NCBI GenBank assembly: GCA_910586865.1
Contig: CAJUIY010000005.1
Coordinates: 1 to 57,000 of the forward strand
Reading direction: 5' to 3'
DNA length: 57,000 nucleotides
DNA from: an uncultured Bacilli bacterium
GTDB lineage: Bacteria > Bacillota_I > Bacilli_A > RF39 > UBA660
Each line of letters opens with the position of its first letter. Position 1 is the first letter of the stretch. The notes under the pieces are model-generated. The model saw only the letters and a list, made by a program, of their open reading frames with translations. It was not told the DNA's origin and searched no databases. The translations under genes and the position numbers were made by a program. Positions 15,510-23,489 of this stretch are shown here, piece after piece.

Positions 15510-15688
15510 TGCAAACAGTAGAAGAAGAAAAATTAGAAAAATTAATTGGTGGTGCAAGCAGTAGTTATCTATCGGGTCCTATTATTAATGCTTTTGTTAA
15601 TGTAATGAAGTTATTAATGGAGGCTGGTAATGGATTAGGTAGTTCTATTAGGAGAATCGCAGAAGATGACGTTTGCCCGTTGTCATAA
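15509..15688 (+). CDS. Double-glycine bacteriocin prepeptide 2
   Basis: 59 residues. Leader MQTVEEEKLEKLIGG (15 aa) ends in Gly-Gly; core of 44 residues begins ASSSYLSGPIINAFVN, contains LGSSIRRI and ends DDVCPLS. The ATG shares a base with the previous stop (TAATG), so the two peptides are translationally coupled, as in two-peptide class II bacteriocins. The expected exporter is the interrupted C39 gene upstream. Whether they act together or alone is not visible. Confidence 0.8.
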   Translation: MQTVEEEKLEKLIGGASSSYLSGPIINAFVNVMKLLMEAGNGLGSSIRRIAEDDVCPLS

Positions 15689-15845
15689 TTGGATTTTAAG
15701 AAATCAAAAATTGCTTAAAATAGTGCTTATTCTTCTCTTATTACCAATCATTTATTACCTGTTTTTGTTTTTTTATCAATTTGGAAATCATTATGGAAAA
15801 TTTATTCGTGCGATGTATGAACTTATTTTAAAATTAGCAAAATAA
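15666..15845 (+). CDS. Small membrane protein, possible bacteriocin immunity protein
   Basis: 59 residues starting inside the end of prepeptide 2 (23-base overlap). One strong transmembrane helix (about 16-37, 'LKIVLILLLLPIIYYLFLFF') is followed by a short basic tail, FGNHYGKFIRAMYELI. A tiny membrane protein directly after bacteriocin genes is the usual place for immunity. No GG leader is present. The start lacks a strong ribosome site, suggesting coupled translation. Confidence 0.55.
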   Translation: MTFARCHNWILRNQKLLKIVLILLLLPIIYYLFLFFYQFGNHYGKFIRAMYELILKLAK

Positions 15846-15866
15846 TAAAAAAATGTCGAAAAGTTA

Positions 15867-15895
15867 TTGAAATATAAGGAAATGTCTGTTATAAT
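15867..15895 (+). promoter_or_regulatory. Sigma-A promoter for rpsU
   Basis: TTGAAA (15867-15872), 17 bp, TATAAT (15890-15895), 33 bases upstream of rpsU. Confidence 0.8.
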
Positions 15896-15928
15896 TCTTT
15901 TTAGGAAAAGCGAAGGGAGGGATATAAG

Positions 15929-16138
15929 ATGGCAACTCAAGTACCTGTTAAAAATGGTAATCTAGATGTAGCTTTACGTAAATTTAAACAAAAAGTAGCT
16001 AGAGACGGTGTCCCTTCAGAATGCAAAAAAAGAGAATGTTACGATAAACCTGGAGTTAGAAGACGTAATGCAAAAAAAGAAGGCATCAAAAACACTAGAA
16101 AAAGAAATCGTGCTAATAATAAGAATAATAGAGATTAA
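15929..16138 (+). CDS. rpsU: 30S ribosomal protein S21
   Basis: 69 residues, highly basic, with the conserved 'NGNLDVALRKFKQKVARDG' opening and RRECYDKPGVRR-like middle (here KKRECYDKPGVRRR) plus a Lys/Asn-rich tail. S21 lies near the mRNA platform of the 30S subunit. It has its own promoter and terminator and is followed by yqeY, the usual rpsU-yqeY order of Bacillota. Confidence 0.97.
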   Translation: MATQVPVKNGNLDVALRKFKQKVARDGVPSECKKRECYDKPGVRRRNAKKEGIKNTRKRNRANNKNNRD

Positions 16139-16155
16139 TCATCTCTATTTTATTT
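16127..16155 (+). terminator. Terminator after rpsU
   Basis: AATAGAGAT (16127-16135) and ATCTCTATT (16141-16149) arms around TAATC followed by a T-rich tail; overlaps the rpsU stop. Confidence 0.8.
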
Positions 16156-16212
16156 TAAAATAATTAGAAGAATTTTATAATTTATTGTATAATAAAATAG
16201 GAGTGTGAGAAA

Positions 16213-16656
16213 ATGGAATTATTAGAAAAGTTAAAAAAGGATATGGTTGTTGCCATGAAAGAGAAAAACAAAGAAAGACTAACTGTTATTCGTATGTTAA
16301 AAGCATCTCTTGATAAAGAAAGAATTGATAAAAAAATAGAAATAACAGATGAGGTATTTTTAAAAGTCTTAGAGAAAGAAATAAAACTAAGAAAGGATTC
16401 AAAAGAAGAATTTTTAAAAGCATCGAGAGAGGATTTGGTCGCAAATATCCAAAAAGAGTTAGATATTTTAGGTCAGTATCTTCCAGAACAATTAACCAAA
16501 GAAGAAGTAGAAAAAATAATAGAGGATGCGATTTGTGAAACCTCTGCTACTACCATGAGAGATATGAAAAAAGTAATGGAAATGGTCAATCCAAAAGTGG
16601 TTGCAAAGTTTGATATGAAGGAAGTAAGTTCTATGATTAAGGCTAAGTTAAGTTAA
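16213..16656 (+). CDS. yqeY: GatB/YqeY domain protein
   Basis: 147 residues, full family length. 'KEKNKERLTVIRMLKASLD' at the N-terminus and the C-terminal GatB-like helical domain 'MRDMKKVMEMVNPK' are characteristic. YqeY resembles the tRNA-binding tail of the GatB amidotransferase subunit; its own function is not established. Position after rpsU and before yqfC/yqfD is conserved in Bacillota. Confidence 0.92.
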   Translation: MELLEKLKKDMVVAMKEKNKERLTVIRMLKASLDKERIDKKIEITDEVFLKVLEKEIKLRKDSKEEFLKASREDLVANIQKELDILGQYLPEQLTKEEVEKIIEDAICETSATTMRDMKKVMEMVNPKVVAKFDMKEVSSMIKAKLS

Positions 16657-16718
16657 ACTTAGTCTTCTTTTTTAAATAATTGAAAATTTTATCACATATT
16701 CTAGTAATAGGTGATACC

Positions 16719-16964
16719 ATGTTGAATAAATTGAAAGACTATATTAATGATAATGAATTTCGGATTACCATATTTAGTGATCGAATCTATGTGGTTAATT
16801 ATAAAGAAGTGTTATCATTAGAAGACGAGAGAATTTCTTTTTCTACTTCCAATGGAAGAATTATTGTAAAAGGAGATCATTTAACACTGAATAAATTATT
16901 AGATAAAGAAGTATTAATTAGTGGAAAAACAAAGGATATAGAGGTTGATTTCCATGACGAATAA
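16719..16964 (+). CDS. yqfC: YqfC/YabP-family sporulation protein
   Basis: 81 residues from the ATG at 16719, which has AGGTGAT upstream; a TTG upstream is less likely. All-beta protein with 'FRITIFSDRIYVVNY' and 'ISFSTSNGRIIVKG', the YabP/YqfC signature. YqfC is a small mother-cell sporulation protein made with YqfD. It overlaps yqfD by 11 bases. Confidence 0.85.
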   Translation: MLNKLKDYINDNEFRITIFSDRIYVVNYKEVLSLEDERISFSTSNGRIIVKGDHLTLNKLLDKEVLISGKTKDIEVDFHDE

Positions 16965-18138
16965 ATACAAATTAAAAATAGAAGGAAAAGATGTTAAAAG
17001 ATTTGTTAAGAATATTATTTCGAAAAAAATAGAACTCTATGATATTGTCATAAAAGATGGGTATGCTTATATTACCGTAGAAGAAGATGGTTATCAGGAA
17101 ATTAAAAAAATAAAGACAAGCTACAAAATAAAAGTAGTAGAAGAATATGGTATTATAAAATTACAACACTTAGGTAGAAAATATTTTGTTTTTTTTGTGT
17201 TTTTAATATTCGGTATTATCTTATTAGAAGTTCTTTCTAATATTATTTTTTCAATAGAAGTAAAACATGCTAAAAGTGATATTAGAGAGTTAGTTTTGAA
17301 TGATTTAAAAGAATATGGTATTGAGAAGTATCACTTTAAAGTAAGTTTTAAGGAAAAAGAAAAAATAATTAGTAAAATATTAAGTAAGGAAGTAGATCGT
17401 CTAGAATGGTTAGAAATTGAAACAATTGGTACAAAATATGTGGTAAAGGTAGAAGAAAGAGTGAAAAAAGAGAAAGAAAAAGAAAAAAAAGAACAACATA
17501 TTGTTGCGAAAAAGAATGCCATGATATTAGAGATACAGGCAGATAGTGGAGAAGTCGTTACCAAAAAGAATGATTATGTGAAAAAAGGTGATATTTTAAT
17601 TAGCGGTTTTATTTCCAAAGATGAGGAAATCAAAAAGAAAGTTCATGCAGAAGGGGTAGTATTTGGAGAAGTTTGGTATCATGTTAATATTTCTCTTCCC
17701 AAAACATACAAAGAAGTAAAACCAAAGAAAGAGAAAAAAAAGACTTTAGAAGTAAATTTTTTGAATCACAACTTATTCCTTTTCAACTTTAAACCATTTA
17801 AAACATATAAAGTGAAAAGAGTAAAATTATTAGAAAATAGCTTACTACCAATTAGTATCCATTATAGTGAACTACAAAAAACAGAAGAGATTATCAAAAG
17901 ATATGATACTAGTAAAGGAGAAAAAGAAGGAATGGAAATGGCAGAAGAAAAATTAAAAAGAAAATTATCTTCTAAAGATTCCATTCTTTCTAAAAAAGTT
18001 TTGAAAAAAAGGGAGAAAAATAGTACAATAGAGATGGATATATTTTTTAAAGTAAAAGAAGACATTACCGATTATGAAAGTATAGAAGATATTAATATAG
18101 AAGAATTAGAAGGTGAAAAGGATGGAGCAAGTCAGTAA
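16954..18138 (+). CDS. yqfD: Sporulation protein YqfD
   Basis: 394 residues from ATG 16954 (GAGGT upstream; TTG 16945 also possible). The N-terminal domain of about 70 residues is followed by a transmembrane helix ('YFVFFVFLIFGIILLEVLS', about 75-95) and a large extracytoplasmic domain, the YqfD layout. It has a long Lys/Glu-rich insertion around residue 175. YqfD is a sigma-E-dependent membrane protein needed late in sporulation. phoH, which normally follows, is absent; a VanZ-like gene lies there instead, overlapping by 17 bases. Confidence 0.85.
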   Translation: MTNKYKLKIEGKDVKRFVKNIISKKIELYDIVIKDGYAYITVEEDGYQEIKKIKTSYKIKVVEEYGIIKLQHLGRKYFVFFVFLIFGIILLEVLSNIIFSIEVKHAKSDIRELVLNDLKEYGIEKYHFKVSFKEKEKIISKILSKEVDRLEWLEIETIGTKYVVKVEERVKKEKEKEKKEQHIVAKKNAMILEIQADSGEVVTKKNDYVKKGDILISGFISKDEEIKKKVHAEGVVFGEVWYHVNISLPKTYKEVKPKKEKKKTLEVNFLNHNLFLFNFKPFKTYKVKRVKLLENSLLPISIHYSELQKTEEIIKRYDTSKGEKEGMEMAEEKLKRKLSSKDSILSKKVLKKREKNSTIEMDIFFKVKEDITDYESIEDINIEELEGEKDGASQ

Positions 18139-18718
18139 AACAATACAAGGACTGATTGAATTAACATGGCCCATGATTATTATTTCAATCGTTGTTGTTG
18201 TCTCACTAAGAGTTACGTATTTAATGAAAAATCACCTTCATCTAACTTTATATAAAGAATTACTTATGTTATCTTTTATTATTTATATATTATGTCTTTT
18301 CCAAGTAGTTACTTTTCAAGACGCTACTAGTTGGAGTAGTAATAACTTTATTCCATTTAGAGAGATGTTAAGGTATCGTTTAGGTAGTCGATTATTCATT
18401 AAAAATGTATTGGGAAATATTACCTTATTTATTCCATTTGGTTTATTTAGTAGTCATTACTTAAAATTAGAAAAGCCTTACCTCATCTTATTGTTGACCT
18501 TAATTGCTTCTTTTTCGATTGAACTTGTACAAATGGTAATTGGTAGGGTATTTGATGTCGATGATATTTTACTAAATGTTATTGGGGGAGTTATTGGATT
18601 TTATATTTATCGATTTATCTTAAAAATATTCAATAAGTTACCTAATTTTATGAAATCGGAAGGATTTTTAAATATTGTATCTATAATCATATTAGTAGGA
18701 ATTATTGCACTAATATAG
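18122..18718 (+). CDS. VanZ-family membrane protein
   Basis: 198 residues, about five hydrophobic helices. 'NNFIPFREMLRYRLGS' and 'NVLGNITLFIPFGLF' then 'SIELVQMVIGRVFDVDDIL' are the VanZ motifs. VanZ-like proteins occur in teicoplanin-resistance clusters, but most chromosomal copies have no proven function. Start 18122 chosen for a closer ribosome site. Confidence 0.85.
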   Translation: MEQVSKTIQGLIELTWPMIIISIVVVVSLRVTYLMKNHLHLTLYKELLMLSFIIYILCLFQVVTFQDATSWSSNNFIPFREMLRYRLGSRLFIKNVLGNITLFIPFGLFSSHYLKLEKPYLILLLTLIASFSIELVQMVIGRVFDVDDILLNVIGGVIGFYIYRFILKIFNKLPNFMKSEGFLNIVSIIILVGIIALI

Positions 18719-18727
18719 GAGGTAGTA

Positions 18728-19189
18728 ATGAATCATATTGGAGTATTTAATCAAACAGAAAAAGAAATCGAAGAACTAGTAGAATTAAAAAGAGTTTTGG
18801 AATATGCTGTTAAGAAAGAAAATCTAGAGAAAGTAGAGTTTAATGTCATTATCGTCAATAATTCTTATATTCATGAATTAAATAAAACCTATCGTGGTAT
18901 GGATAGGGAAACGGATGTGATTACGTTCGCTTTGGAGGATGAAGAAGAAGTCGTTAATGGTAGTGATAGTAGAATACTAGGAGATATATATATATCGATT
19001 GATAAAGCCAAAATACAAGCAGAGGAATATCATCATTCTTTAAAAAGAGAACTAAGCTTTTTAGCGGTTCATGGTTTTTATCATTTACTAGGATATGATC
19101 ATATCAAAAAAGAAGAGGAAAAAATAATGTTTAGCCGTCAGGAGGAAGTACTAAATGAGTGTGGTATCAAAAGAGAAATTAGTGAGTAA
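18728..19189 (+). CDS. ybeY: Endoribonuclease YbeY (rRNA maturation)
   Basis: 153 residues, typical length. 'YRGMDRETDVITFAL' is the conserved mid-region and the zinc motif reads HGFYHLLGYDH (H-x3-H-x5-H). YbeY is a metal-dependent RNase for 16S rRNA 3'-end maturation and ribosome quality control. TAGGAGG precedes the start. It overlaps dgkA by 35 bases, as commonly seen for ybeY-dgkA-cdd-era. Confidence 0.95.
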   Translation: MNHIGVFNQTEKEIEELVELKRVLEYAVKKENLEKVEFNVIIVNNSYIHELNKTYRGMDRETDVITFALEDEEEVVNGSDSRILGDIYISIDKAKIQAEEYHHSLKRELSFLAVHGFYHLLGYDHIKKEEEKIMFSRQEEVLNECGIKREISE

Positions 19190-19547
19190 AAAACGTTTAA
19201 TGAATAGTTTTAAATATGCGATAGAAGGAATGAAAACCGCTTACCAGGAAGAACAAAATCTACGTCTTCATACCATTAGTGCTGTGGGTGTCATTCTTTT
19301 AGGAATCGTATTTAAATTAAGTATCATAGAACTTAGTATTTGTCTAATATTAATAGGTTTAGTTTTAATGGCAGAGTTTTTTAATACCGCTTTGGAAAAT
19401 ATGGTAGATATGATAACGTTAGAGAAAAATCCTTATGCCAAAAAAGCAAAAGATATCTCAGCAGCAGGAGTTCTTGTTTTTGCTATCGTATCAGGAATCA
19501 TTGGTGGTCTAATATTTATACCAAAGATAATAGAATTTATAAAATAA
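19155..19547 (+). CDS. dgkA: Diacylglycerol/undecaprenol kinase (DgkA family)
   Basis: 130 residues with three transmembrane helices. 'SFKYAIEGMKTAYQEEQNLRLH' and the active-site stretch 'MAEFFNTALENMVDMI' define the family. In Gram-positive bacteria this enzyme phosphorylates undecaprenol for cell-wall lipid recycling. Its start lies inside ybeY with GGAGGA 8 bases upstream. Confidence 0.93.
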   Translation: MSVVSKEKLVSKKRLMNSFKYAIEGMKTAYQEEQNLRLHTISAVGVILLGIVFKLSIIELSICLILIGLVLMAEFFNTALENMVDMITLEKNPYAKKAKDISAAGVLVFAIVSGIIGGLIFIPKIIEFIK

Positions 19548-19562
19548 AAAAAGGAGAAAAAG

Positions 19563-19946
19563 ATGAAAGAGAAATTATTAGAATTACATAAAAATGCTTA
19601 TTCCCCATACTTTCACTTTCCAGTAAGTGCGATTGTTGTGACAAGTGATTTAAAAGAGTTTTCAGGAGTGAATGTAGAAAATGCCAATGGGACTAGTATT
19701 TGTGCAGAAAGAAATGCCATTGCGAGTGCGGTTGCAAGTGGTTATAAAAGGGGAGATTTTAAAGAAATCAATATTATGGTATCTAGTGATAAAATAGGAA
19801 CACCTTGCTTTGCCTGTCGCCAAGTAATATTGGAATTTTTTTCGAAAGAAGCAATCGTTCGTTGTTATTCTACCACTGGAGAATATAAGGAATATACAGT
19901 GGAAAAATTGTGTCCTTATCCATTTGGAAGTGATGATTTAGTATGA
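19563..19946 (+). CDS. cdd: Cytidine deaminase
   Basis: 127 residues, the homotetrameric short form. Zinc-site motifs CAERNAI and PCFACRQV, plus an N-terminal 'AYSPYFHFPVSA' loop. Deaminates cytidine and deoxycytidine to uridines for pyrimidine salvage. Ends in TGA overlapping era as ATGA, showing TGA is a normal stop here. Confidence 0.95.
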   Translation: MKEKLLELHKNAYSPYFHFPVSAIVVTSDLKEFSGVNVENANGTSICAERNAIASAVASGYKRGDFKEINIMVSSDKIGTPCFACRQVILEFFSKEAIVRCYSTTGEYKEYTVEKLCPYPFGSDDLV

Positions 19947-20830
19947 AGTGCGGATTTGTTAGTCTAGTTGGTAGGCCAAATGTAGGAAAAAGTACTTTGT
20001 TAAACCAAATATTAGGTATGAAACTTGCGATTACTTCAGATAAAGCAGGTACAACCAGAAATATTATTAATGGTATTTATAATGATTCGGACTCTCAAAT
20101 TATTTTTGTAGATACTCCGGGTATTCATAAACCAAATCATAAATTAGGAAATCTACTAAATAAAAAGGCTTATACTACCAATGAGGATGTCGATGTAATA
20201 TTATTTTTAGTAGACATCGCAAAAGGTTTTGGAAAGGGAGATCAATTTGTCCTGAATAAAATAAAAGACAAAGAAATACCTGTAATTTTACTTTTAAATA
20301 AAATTGATCAAATAAGTGATAAAACAAAATTATTAAAAGAAATTGATACCTTAAAAGACTTTTATCCCTTTACAGAAATTATTCCCATTTCTGCTAAAAA
20401 ACGTGATAATGTAGATAGTTTGTTACAAACCTTAAAAAAGTATTTAACAGAAGAAGAAAGAATCTATAGTGAAGAGGAACTTACCAATGTTTCTACTCGT
20501 TTCATTATGGGAGAGTTTGTTCGAGAAAAAGTGTTAAAACTTACCAAAGAAGAAGTTCCTCATGCGGTTACTTGTTATGTAGAAAACTATGAAGAAGAAG
20601 AACATGTGGTTCATATTCAAGTACTGATTGTGGTTGACCGAGATAATTTAAAGAAAATTATTATTGGAAAACAAGGTGCCATGTTAAAAGAGATTGGAAC
20701 GATGGCAAGAAAAGATATGGAACATTTTCTAGGAAAAAAGGTCTTTTTGGAAACCTATGTCAAAACATTAAAAAACTGGAGAGATGAAGAGAAATATTTT
20801 TCTGAATTAGGTTTAAAAGAAGATGAATAA
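19943..20830 (+). CDS. era: GTPase Era
   Basis: 295 residues. G1 GRPNVGKSTL, G3 DTPGIHKP, G4 NKID, G5 SAKK, and a C-terminal KH domain with IIIGKQGAMLKEIG. Era binds the 3' end of 16S rRNA and couples 30S maturation to the cell cycle. Overlaps cdd by 4 bases. Confidence 0.97.
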   Translation: MKCGFVSLVGRPNVGKSTLLNQILGMKLAITSDKAGTTRNIINGIYNDSDSQIIFVDTPGIHKPNHKLGNLLNKKAYTTNEDVDVILFLVDIAKGFGKGDQFVLNKIKDKEIPVILLLNKIDQISDKTKLLKEIDTLKDFYPFTEIIPISAKKRDNVDSLLQTLKKYLTEEERIYSEEELTNVSTRFIMGEFVREKVLKLTKEEVPHAVTCYVENYEEEEHVVHIQVLIVVDRDNLKKIIIGKQGAMLKEIGTMARKDMEHFLGKKVFLETYVKTLKNWRDEEKYFSELGLKEDE

Positions 20831-20871
20831 AAATTTTATAAAACCACCAATATAGTAATAGAGGTGATTTT

Positions 20872-20961
20872 ATGGATAAAATAGTATGGGATTTATTTAA
20901 AGAAACAGGAGATATTAAATATTATCTTCTTTTAAAAAATATGAATCAAAAAAAGAAGTGA
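20872..20961 (+). CDS. yqzL: YqzL-like small protein
   Basis: 29 residues, MDKIVWDLFKETGDIKYYLL plus a Lys-rich tail. The W-x-x-F-x-x-TG-x-I-x-x-YLL pattern and its place between era and recO match the YqzL family of Bacilli (function unknown). GAGGTGAT precedes the ATG, and it ends with two tandem TGA codons just before recO. Confidence 0.8.
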   Translation: MDKIVWDLFKETGDIKYYLLLKNMNQKKK

Positions 20962-20965
20962 TGAT

Positions 20966-21706
20966 GTGAAGATTGAAGAAGTAGAAGGAATTATCCTTAG
21001 TGAAACCAATTATAGTGAAACCAGTAAAATACTAAATATTTTAACGAAAGAATATGGACTAATTGGAGTAATCTCCAAAGGATGTCGTAATATGAAAAGT
21101 AAGTTGAGAGGAGTTAGTAGAAAGCTTGTTTTTGGTAAATTTCATATTTATTATAAACAAAATGGTCTTTCTACTTTAATTAGTGTGGATATTTTGAATT
21201 CTTTTACTCATTTATTATCCAATTTGACGAAAGTTTCTTATGCTTCCTATTTAGTTGATTTGGTAGGACAAGTCTTAAAACAAAATAATGATAGTAATAT
21301 TTATTCTATTTTAAAAGAAACTTTAGTAAAAATAGAAGAAGGATTTTCTCCTGCGGTTCTTACTTCGATTGTAGAGATGAAACTATTAGACTATTTAGGA
21401 GTAAAGCCAATGATTGATGGATGTAGTGAATGCGGTTCTACTGCGAATATTGTTTCGCTATCTTCCTCCCTTGGAGGGTATCTTTGTGCGAATTGTTATC
21501 AAAATGAAGGAATGGTTAGCGATAAAACCATTAAATTGGTTAGAATGTTTTTCTATGTAGATATAAAAAGTATCTCTAAATTAGAAGTAAGTAATGAAAC
21601 ATTAAAGGAAATTAATCAGTTTTTAGACGATTACTATGATCGATATACCGGTCTTTATCTAAAAAGTAAAGATTTTTTAAAAAAAATAGTAAAGTTAGAA
21701 GCATAA
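20966..21706 (+). CDS. recO: DNA repair protein RecO
   Basis: 246 residues starting at GTG 20966. The N-terminal OB fold has 'EGIILSETNYSETSKILNIL'; the C-terminal helical domain holds a zinc site with CSECG and CANCY. RecO loads RecA onto SSB-coated single-stranded DNA with RecR and RecF. Four bases after yqzL. Confidence 0.94.
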   Translation: MKIEEVEGIILSETNYSETSKILNILTKEYGLIGVISKGCRNMKSKLRGVSRKLVFGKFHIYYKQNGLSTLISVDILNSFTHLLSNLTKVSYASYLVDLVGQVLKQNNDSNIYSILKETLVKIEEGFSPAVLTSIVEMKLLDYLGVKPMIDGCSECGSTANIVSLSSSLGGYLCANCYQNEGMVSDKTIKLVRMFFYVDIKSISKLEVSNETLKEINQFLDDYYDRYTGLYLKSKDFLKKIVKLEA

Positions 21707-21880
21707 AACTAGAAGATATTTTTTTTATTTCCAGTAGACATAATTCATTTGTTATGGTAGTATAATTTCTATGAAAAGTGAGGCATTATAGTTTTAGATA
21801 AAATCTTTGAATGCCTTTTGGAAGAAATATAATGTAATGATAGAGAGAAGAGGTTTTGAAATAGAAGGACTAAAAATTTA

Positions 21881-22180
21881 GTGGTAGCTGATTTGATTTC
21901 TGTTATGGATGTCCTATCGACAAGTATTACCTGTTTGGAATCAGGAACTATTATTGGTGATAAAATATGTAGGAAGGAAAAAGGGGGATATCGTGATTTA
22001 GAAACGAATCACTTTTATTCAGAAAAACAAAAAACGGGTCTAGATAGAGTAGAAGAAGGAAGCATCGTCCCTTTATCACAATATTATAATGCCTTTGGTT
22101 TTCCAAAACTAAGAGGACCAGAAAACCGAAAAGATATTCATCAAAAAGTAAAAAAATTACGACGTGAAGGAAAACTATAG
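21881..22180 (+). CDS. Hypothetical protein
   Basis: 99 codons from a GTG with no convincing ribosome site. Not recognised. It has a cysteine-containing N-terminal half (DVLSTSITCLESGT) and a basic tail (RKDIHQKVKKLRREGKL). It may be the remains of a longer gene, since related-looking coding character extends upstream in other frames (21840-21880). It sits alone between recO and the T-box leader. Confidence 0.4.
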   Translation: MVADLISVMDVLSTSITCLESGTIIGDKICRKEKGGYRDLETNHFYSEKQKTGLDRVEEGSIVPLSQYYNAFGFPKLRGPENRKDIHQKVKKLRREGKL

Positions 22181-22219
22181 TATCTTATTGTAAAATATTC
22201 ATTTTATGAACCGTAAATA

Positions 22220-22248
22220 TTGACAGGAAAATAAAAAGTTAGTATGAT
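22220..22248 (+). promoter_or_regulatory. Sigma-A promoter for the T-box/glyS transcript
   Basis: TTGACA (22220-22225), 17 bp, TATGAT (22243-22248). Transcription would begin near 22255. Confidence 0.8.
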
Positions 22249-22254
22249 TAATTC

Positions 22255-22380
22255 ATAAGTTGTGATGACTGAGGTGGAATCTCACGAGCAGTATAATAAA
22301 AGTGATTCTTTTGGAATAAATAAGGTGGAACCGCGGAAGTTATTTCGTCCTTATGCTATTCTAAAAGTTTTTATTTTTTA
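22255..22380 (+). promoter_or_regulatory. Short T-box leader with terminator
   Basis: The T-box signature AAGGTGGAACCGCGG is at 22322-22336, with the matching TTTCGTCCTT at 22343-22352. Longer arms (CTTTTGGAATA at 22308-22318 and TATTCTAAAAG at 22357-22367) close a hairpin followed by T-rich DNA to 22380. T-boxes sense uncharged tRNA; glycyl-tRNA synthetase is in the downstream operon. Only about 65 bases lie between the predicted RNA start and the T-box, too few for a usual Stem I. A small hairpin TGAG-GTGGAAT-CTCA, with a GGA glycine codon in its loop, could be a minimal specifier. Confidence 0.75.
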
Positions 22381-22390
22381 GGAGGATAAT

Positions 22391-22948
22391 ATGAATATAT
22401 TTATTGGATGTGGTTCAGAAATTGTAGAAGATAAATTCTATAAAAATAGTTTATCTTTGATTACCAAAATAGCAAGCTTAGATAATGTCAATTTAGTATT
22501 TGGTGCTTATCATCATGGATTAATGGGAAGTTGTTATGATATTTTTAAAAATCATCAAAAGAAAATAATTGGTATTACCTTAAATTGCTACCAAGAGCAA
22601 TTAGATGAATTAGAACTAGATGAGACTATTGTAGTGGAAACTTCTATGGACCGAACAAGGGAGATTTATCAAAAAAGTGATATTATGATTTTTATTCCAG
22701 GAGGACTTGGTACACATGCTGAGATATTATCTTCCATTGAAGAGTTACGTACAAAAGAAGAGGATAAACTAATCATTCTTTATAATGATGACTTTTTCTA
22801 TACTCCTTTTATAAAAGAAATGTACTGGTTATATGAAAATAAATTTAATAGTAAAAATATTAGTGAGTATTGTCGAATTGAAAGTAAAGAAGAAGAAATC
22901 GTCCGATTAATTGAAAAGGAAATGGAACATTTATCCGATGGAGAATAA
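22391..22948 (+). CDS. LOG-family/TIGR00725-like protein (lysine decarboxylase-like fold)
   Basis: 185 residues with a Rossmann-like start (MNIFIGCGSE) and the signature PGGLGTHAE near residue 102, the PGGxGTxxE motif of LOG-family phosphoribohydrolases. Those enzymes cleave nucleoside 5'-monophosphates; several were misannotated as lysine decarboxylases. AGGAGGATAAT precedes the ATG. It is the first gene after the T-box and overlaps the next, interrupted gene by 11 bases. Its link to glycine charging is unclear. Confidence 0.7.
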   Translation: MNIFIGCGSEIVEDKFYKNSLSLITKIASLDNVNLVFGAYHHGLMGSCYDIFKNHQKKIIGITLNCYQEQLDELELDETIVVETSMDRTREIYQKSDIMIFIPGGLGTHAEILSSIEELRTKEEDKLIILYNDDFFYTPFIKEMYWLYENKFNSKNISEYCRIESKEEEIVRLIEKEMEHLSDGE

Positions 22949-23489
22949 ATTTAAAACCCTAGAAACCAAAAGATTAATACTTCGAAAGATAGAAAGTATG
23001 GATGCCTCTTCTTTGTATCAAGGAATCTATCATGATTTTGATTAGGATAAGTACTATTATCAACTTCCCTTTGAGAGTTTTGAAGATTATAAAAAATTAG
23101 TAGATCAATACGAAGAATGGTATCATAATGGTAATCATTTTCGCTGGGGAGTCGAAAAAAAAGAGAATCATAAAATAATCGGAATCGTACAATTACATAC
23201 AAAAGATAATATCAATTATAACTGTAAACTAGGATATATCATTAGTTCCAAAGAAAAGAAAAAAGGGTATATGAAAGAAGCTTTACAGGAAATCATTCAT
23301 TTTGCTTTTCAGCAATTAGATTATCATCGGCTAGAAGCAGATATTGTTACCTTAAATACAGATTCAATGCAACTTGCCAAATCTCTTCAGATGAAAGAAG
23401 AGGGTATCAAAGAAGAATCTTATTTATGAAATGGAAAGTATTATAATCAAGTAGTATATATATTAATGAACAGAAAGAAGGATGAATAA
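22938..23489 (+). pseudogene. GNAT acetyltransferase with two in-frame stops
   Basis: A 183-codon RimJ/RimL-type acetyltransferase. It starts MENKFKTLETKRLILRKIE and continues with IIGIVQLHTKDN, LGYIISSKEKKKGYMKEAL (acetyl-CoA site) and NGKYYNQVVYIL. TAG at 23043-23045 and TGA at 23427-23429 break an otherwise clean frame; no frameshift is needed. The TGA sits where many relatives have an aromatic residue before NGKY, so TGG to TGA is plausible. Probably inactive, between the LOG gene and glyS. Confidence 0.8.

Noticed and set aside
22343..22380. A simple terminator with no T-box
   Set aside because: The GGTGGAACCGCGG sequence and matching TTTCGTCC, upstream of a tRNA synthetase operon, are too specific to the T-box antiterminator.
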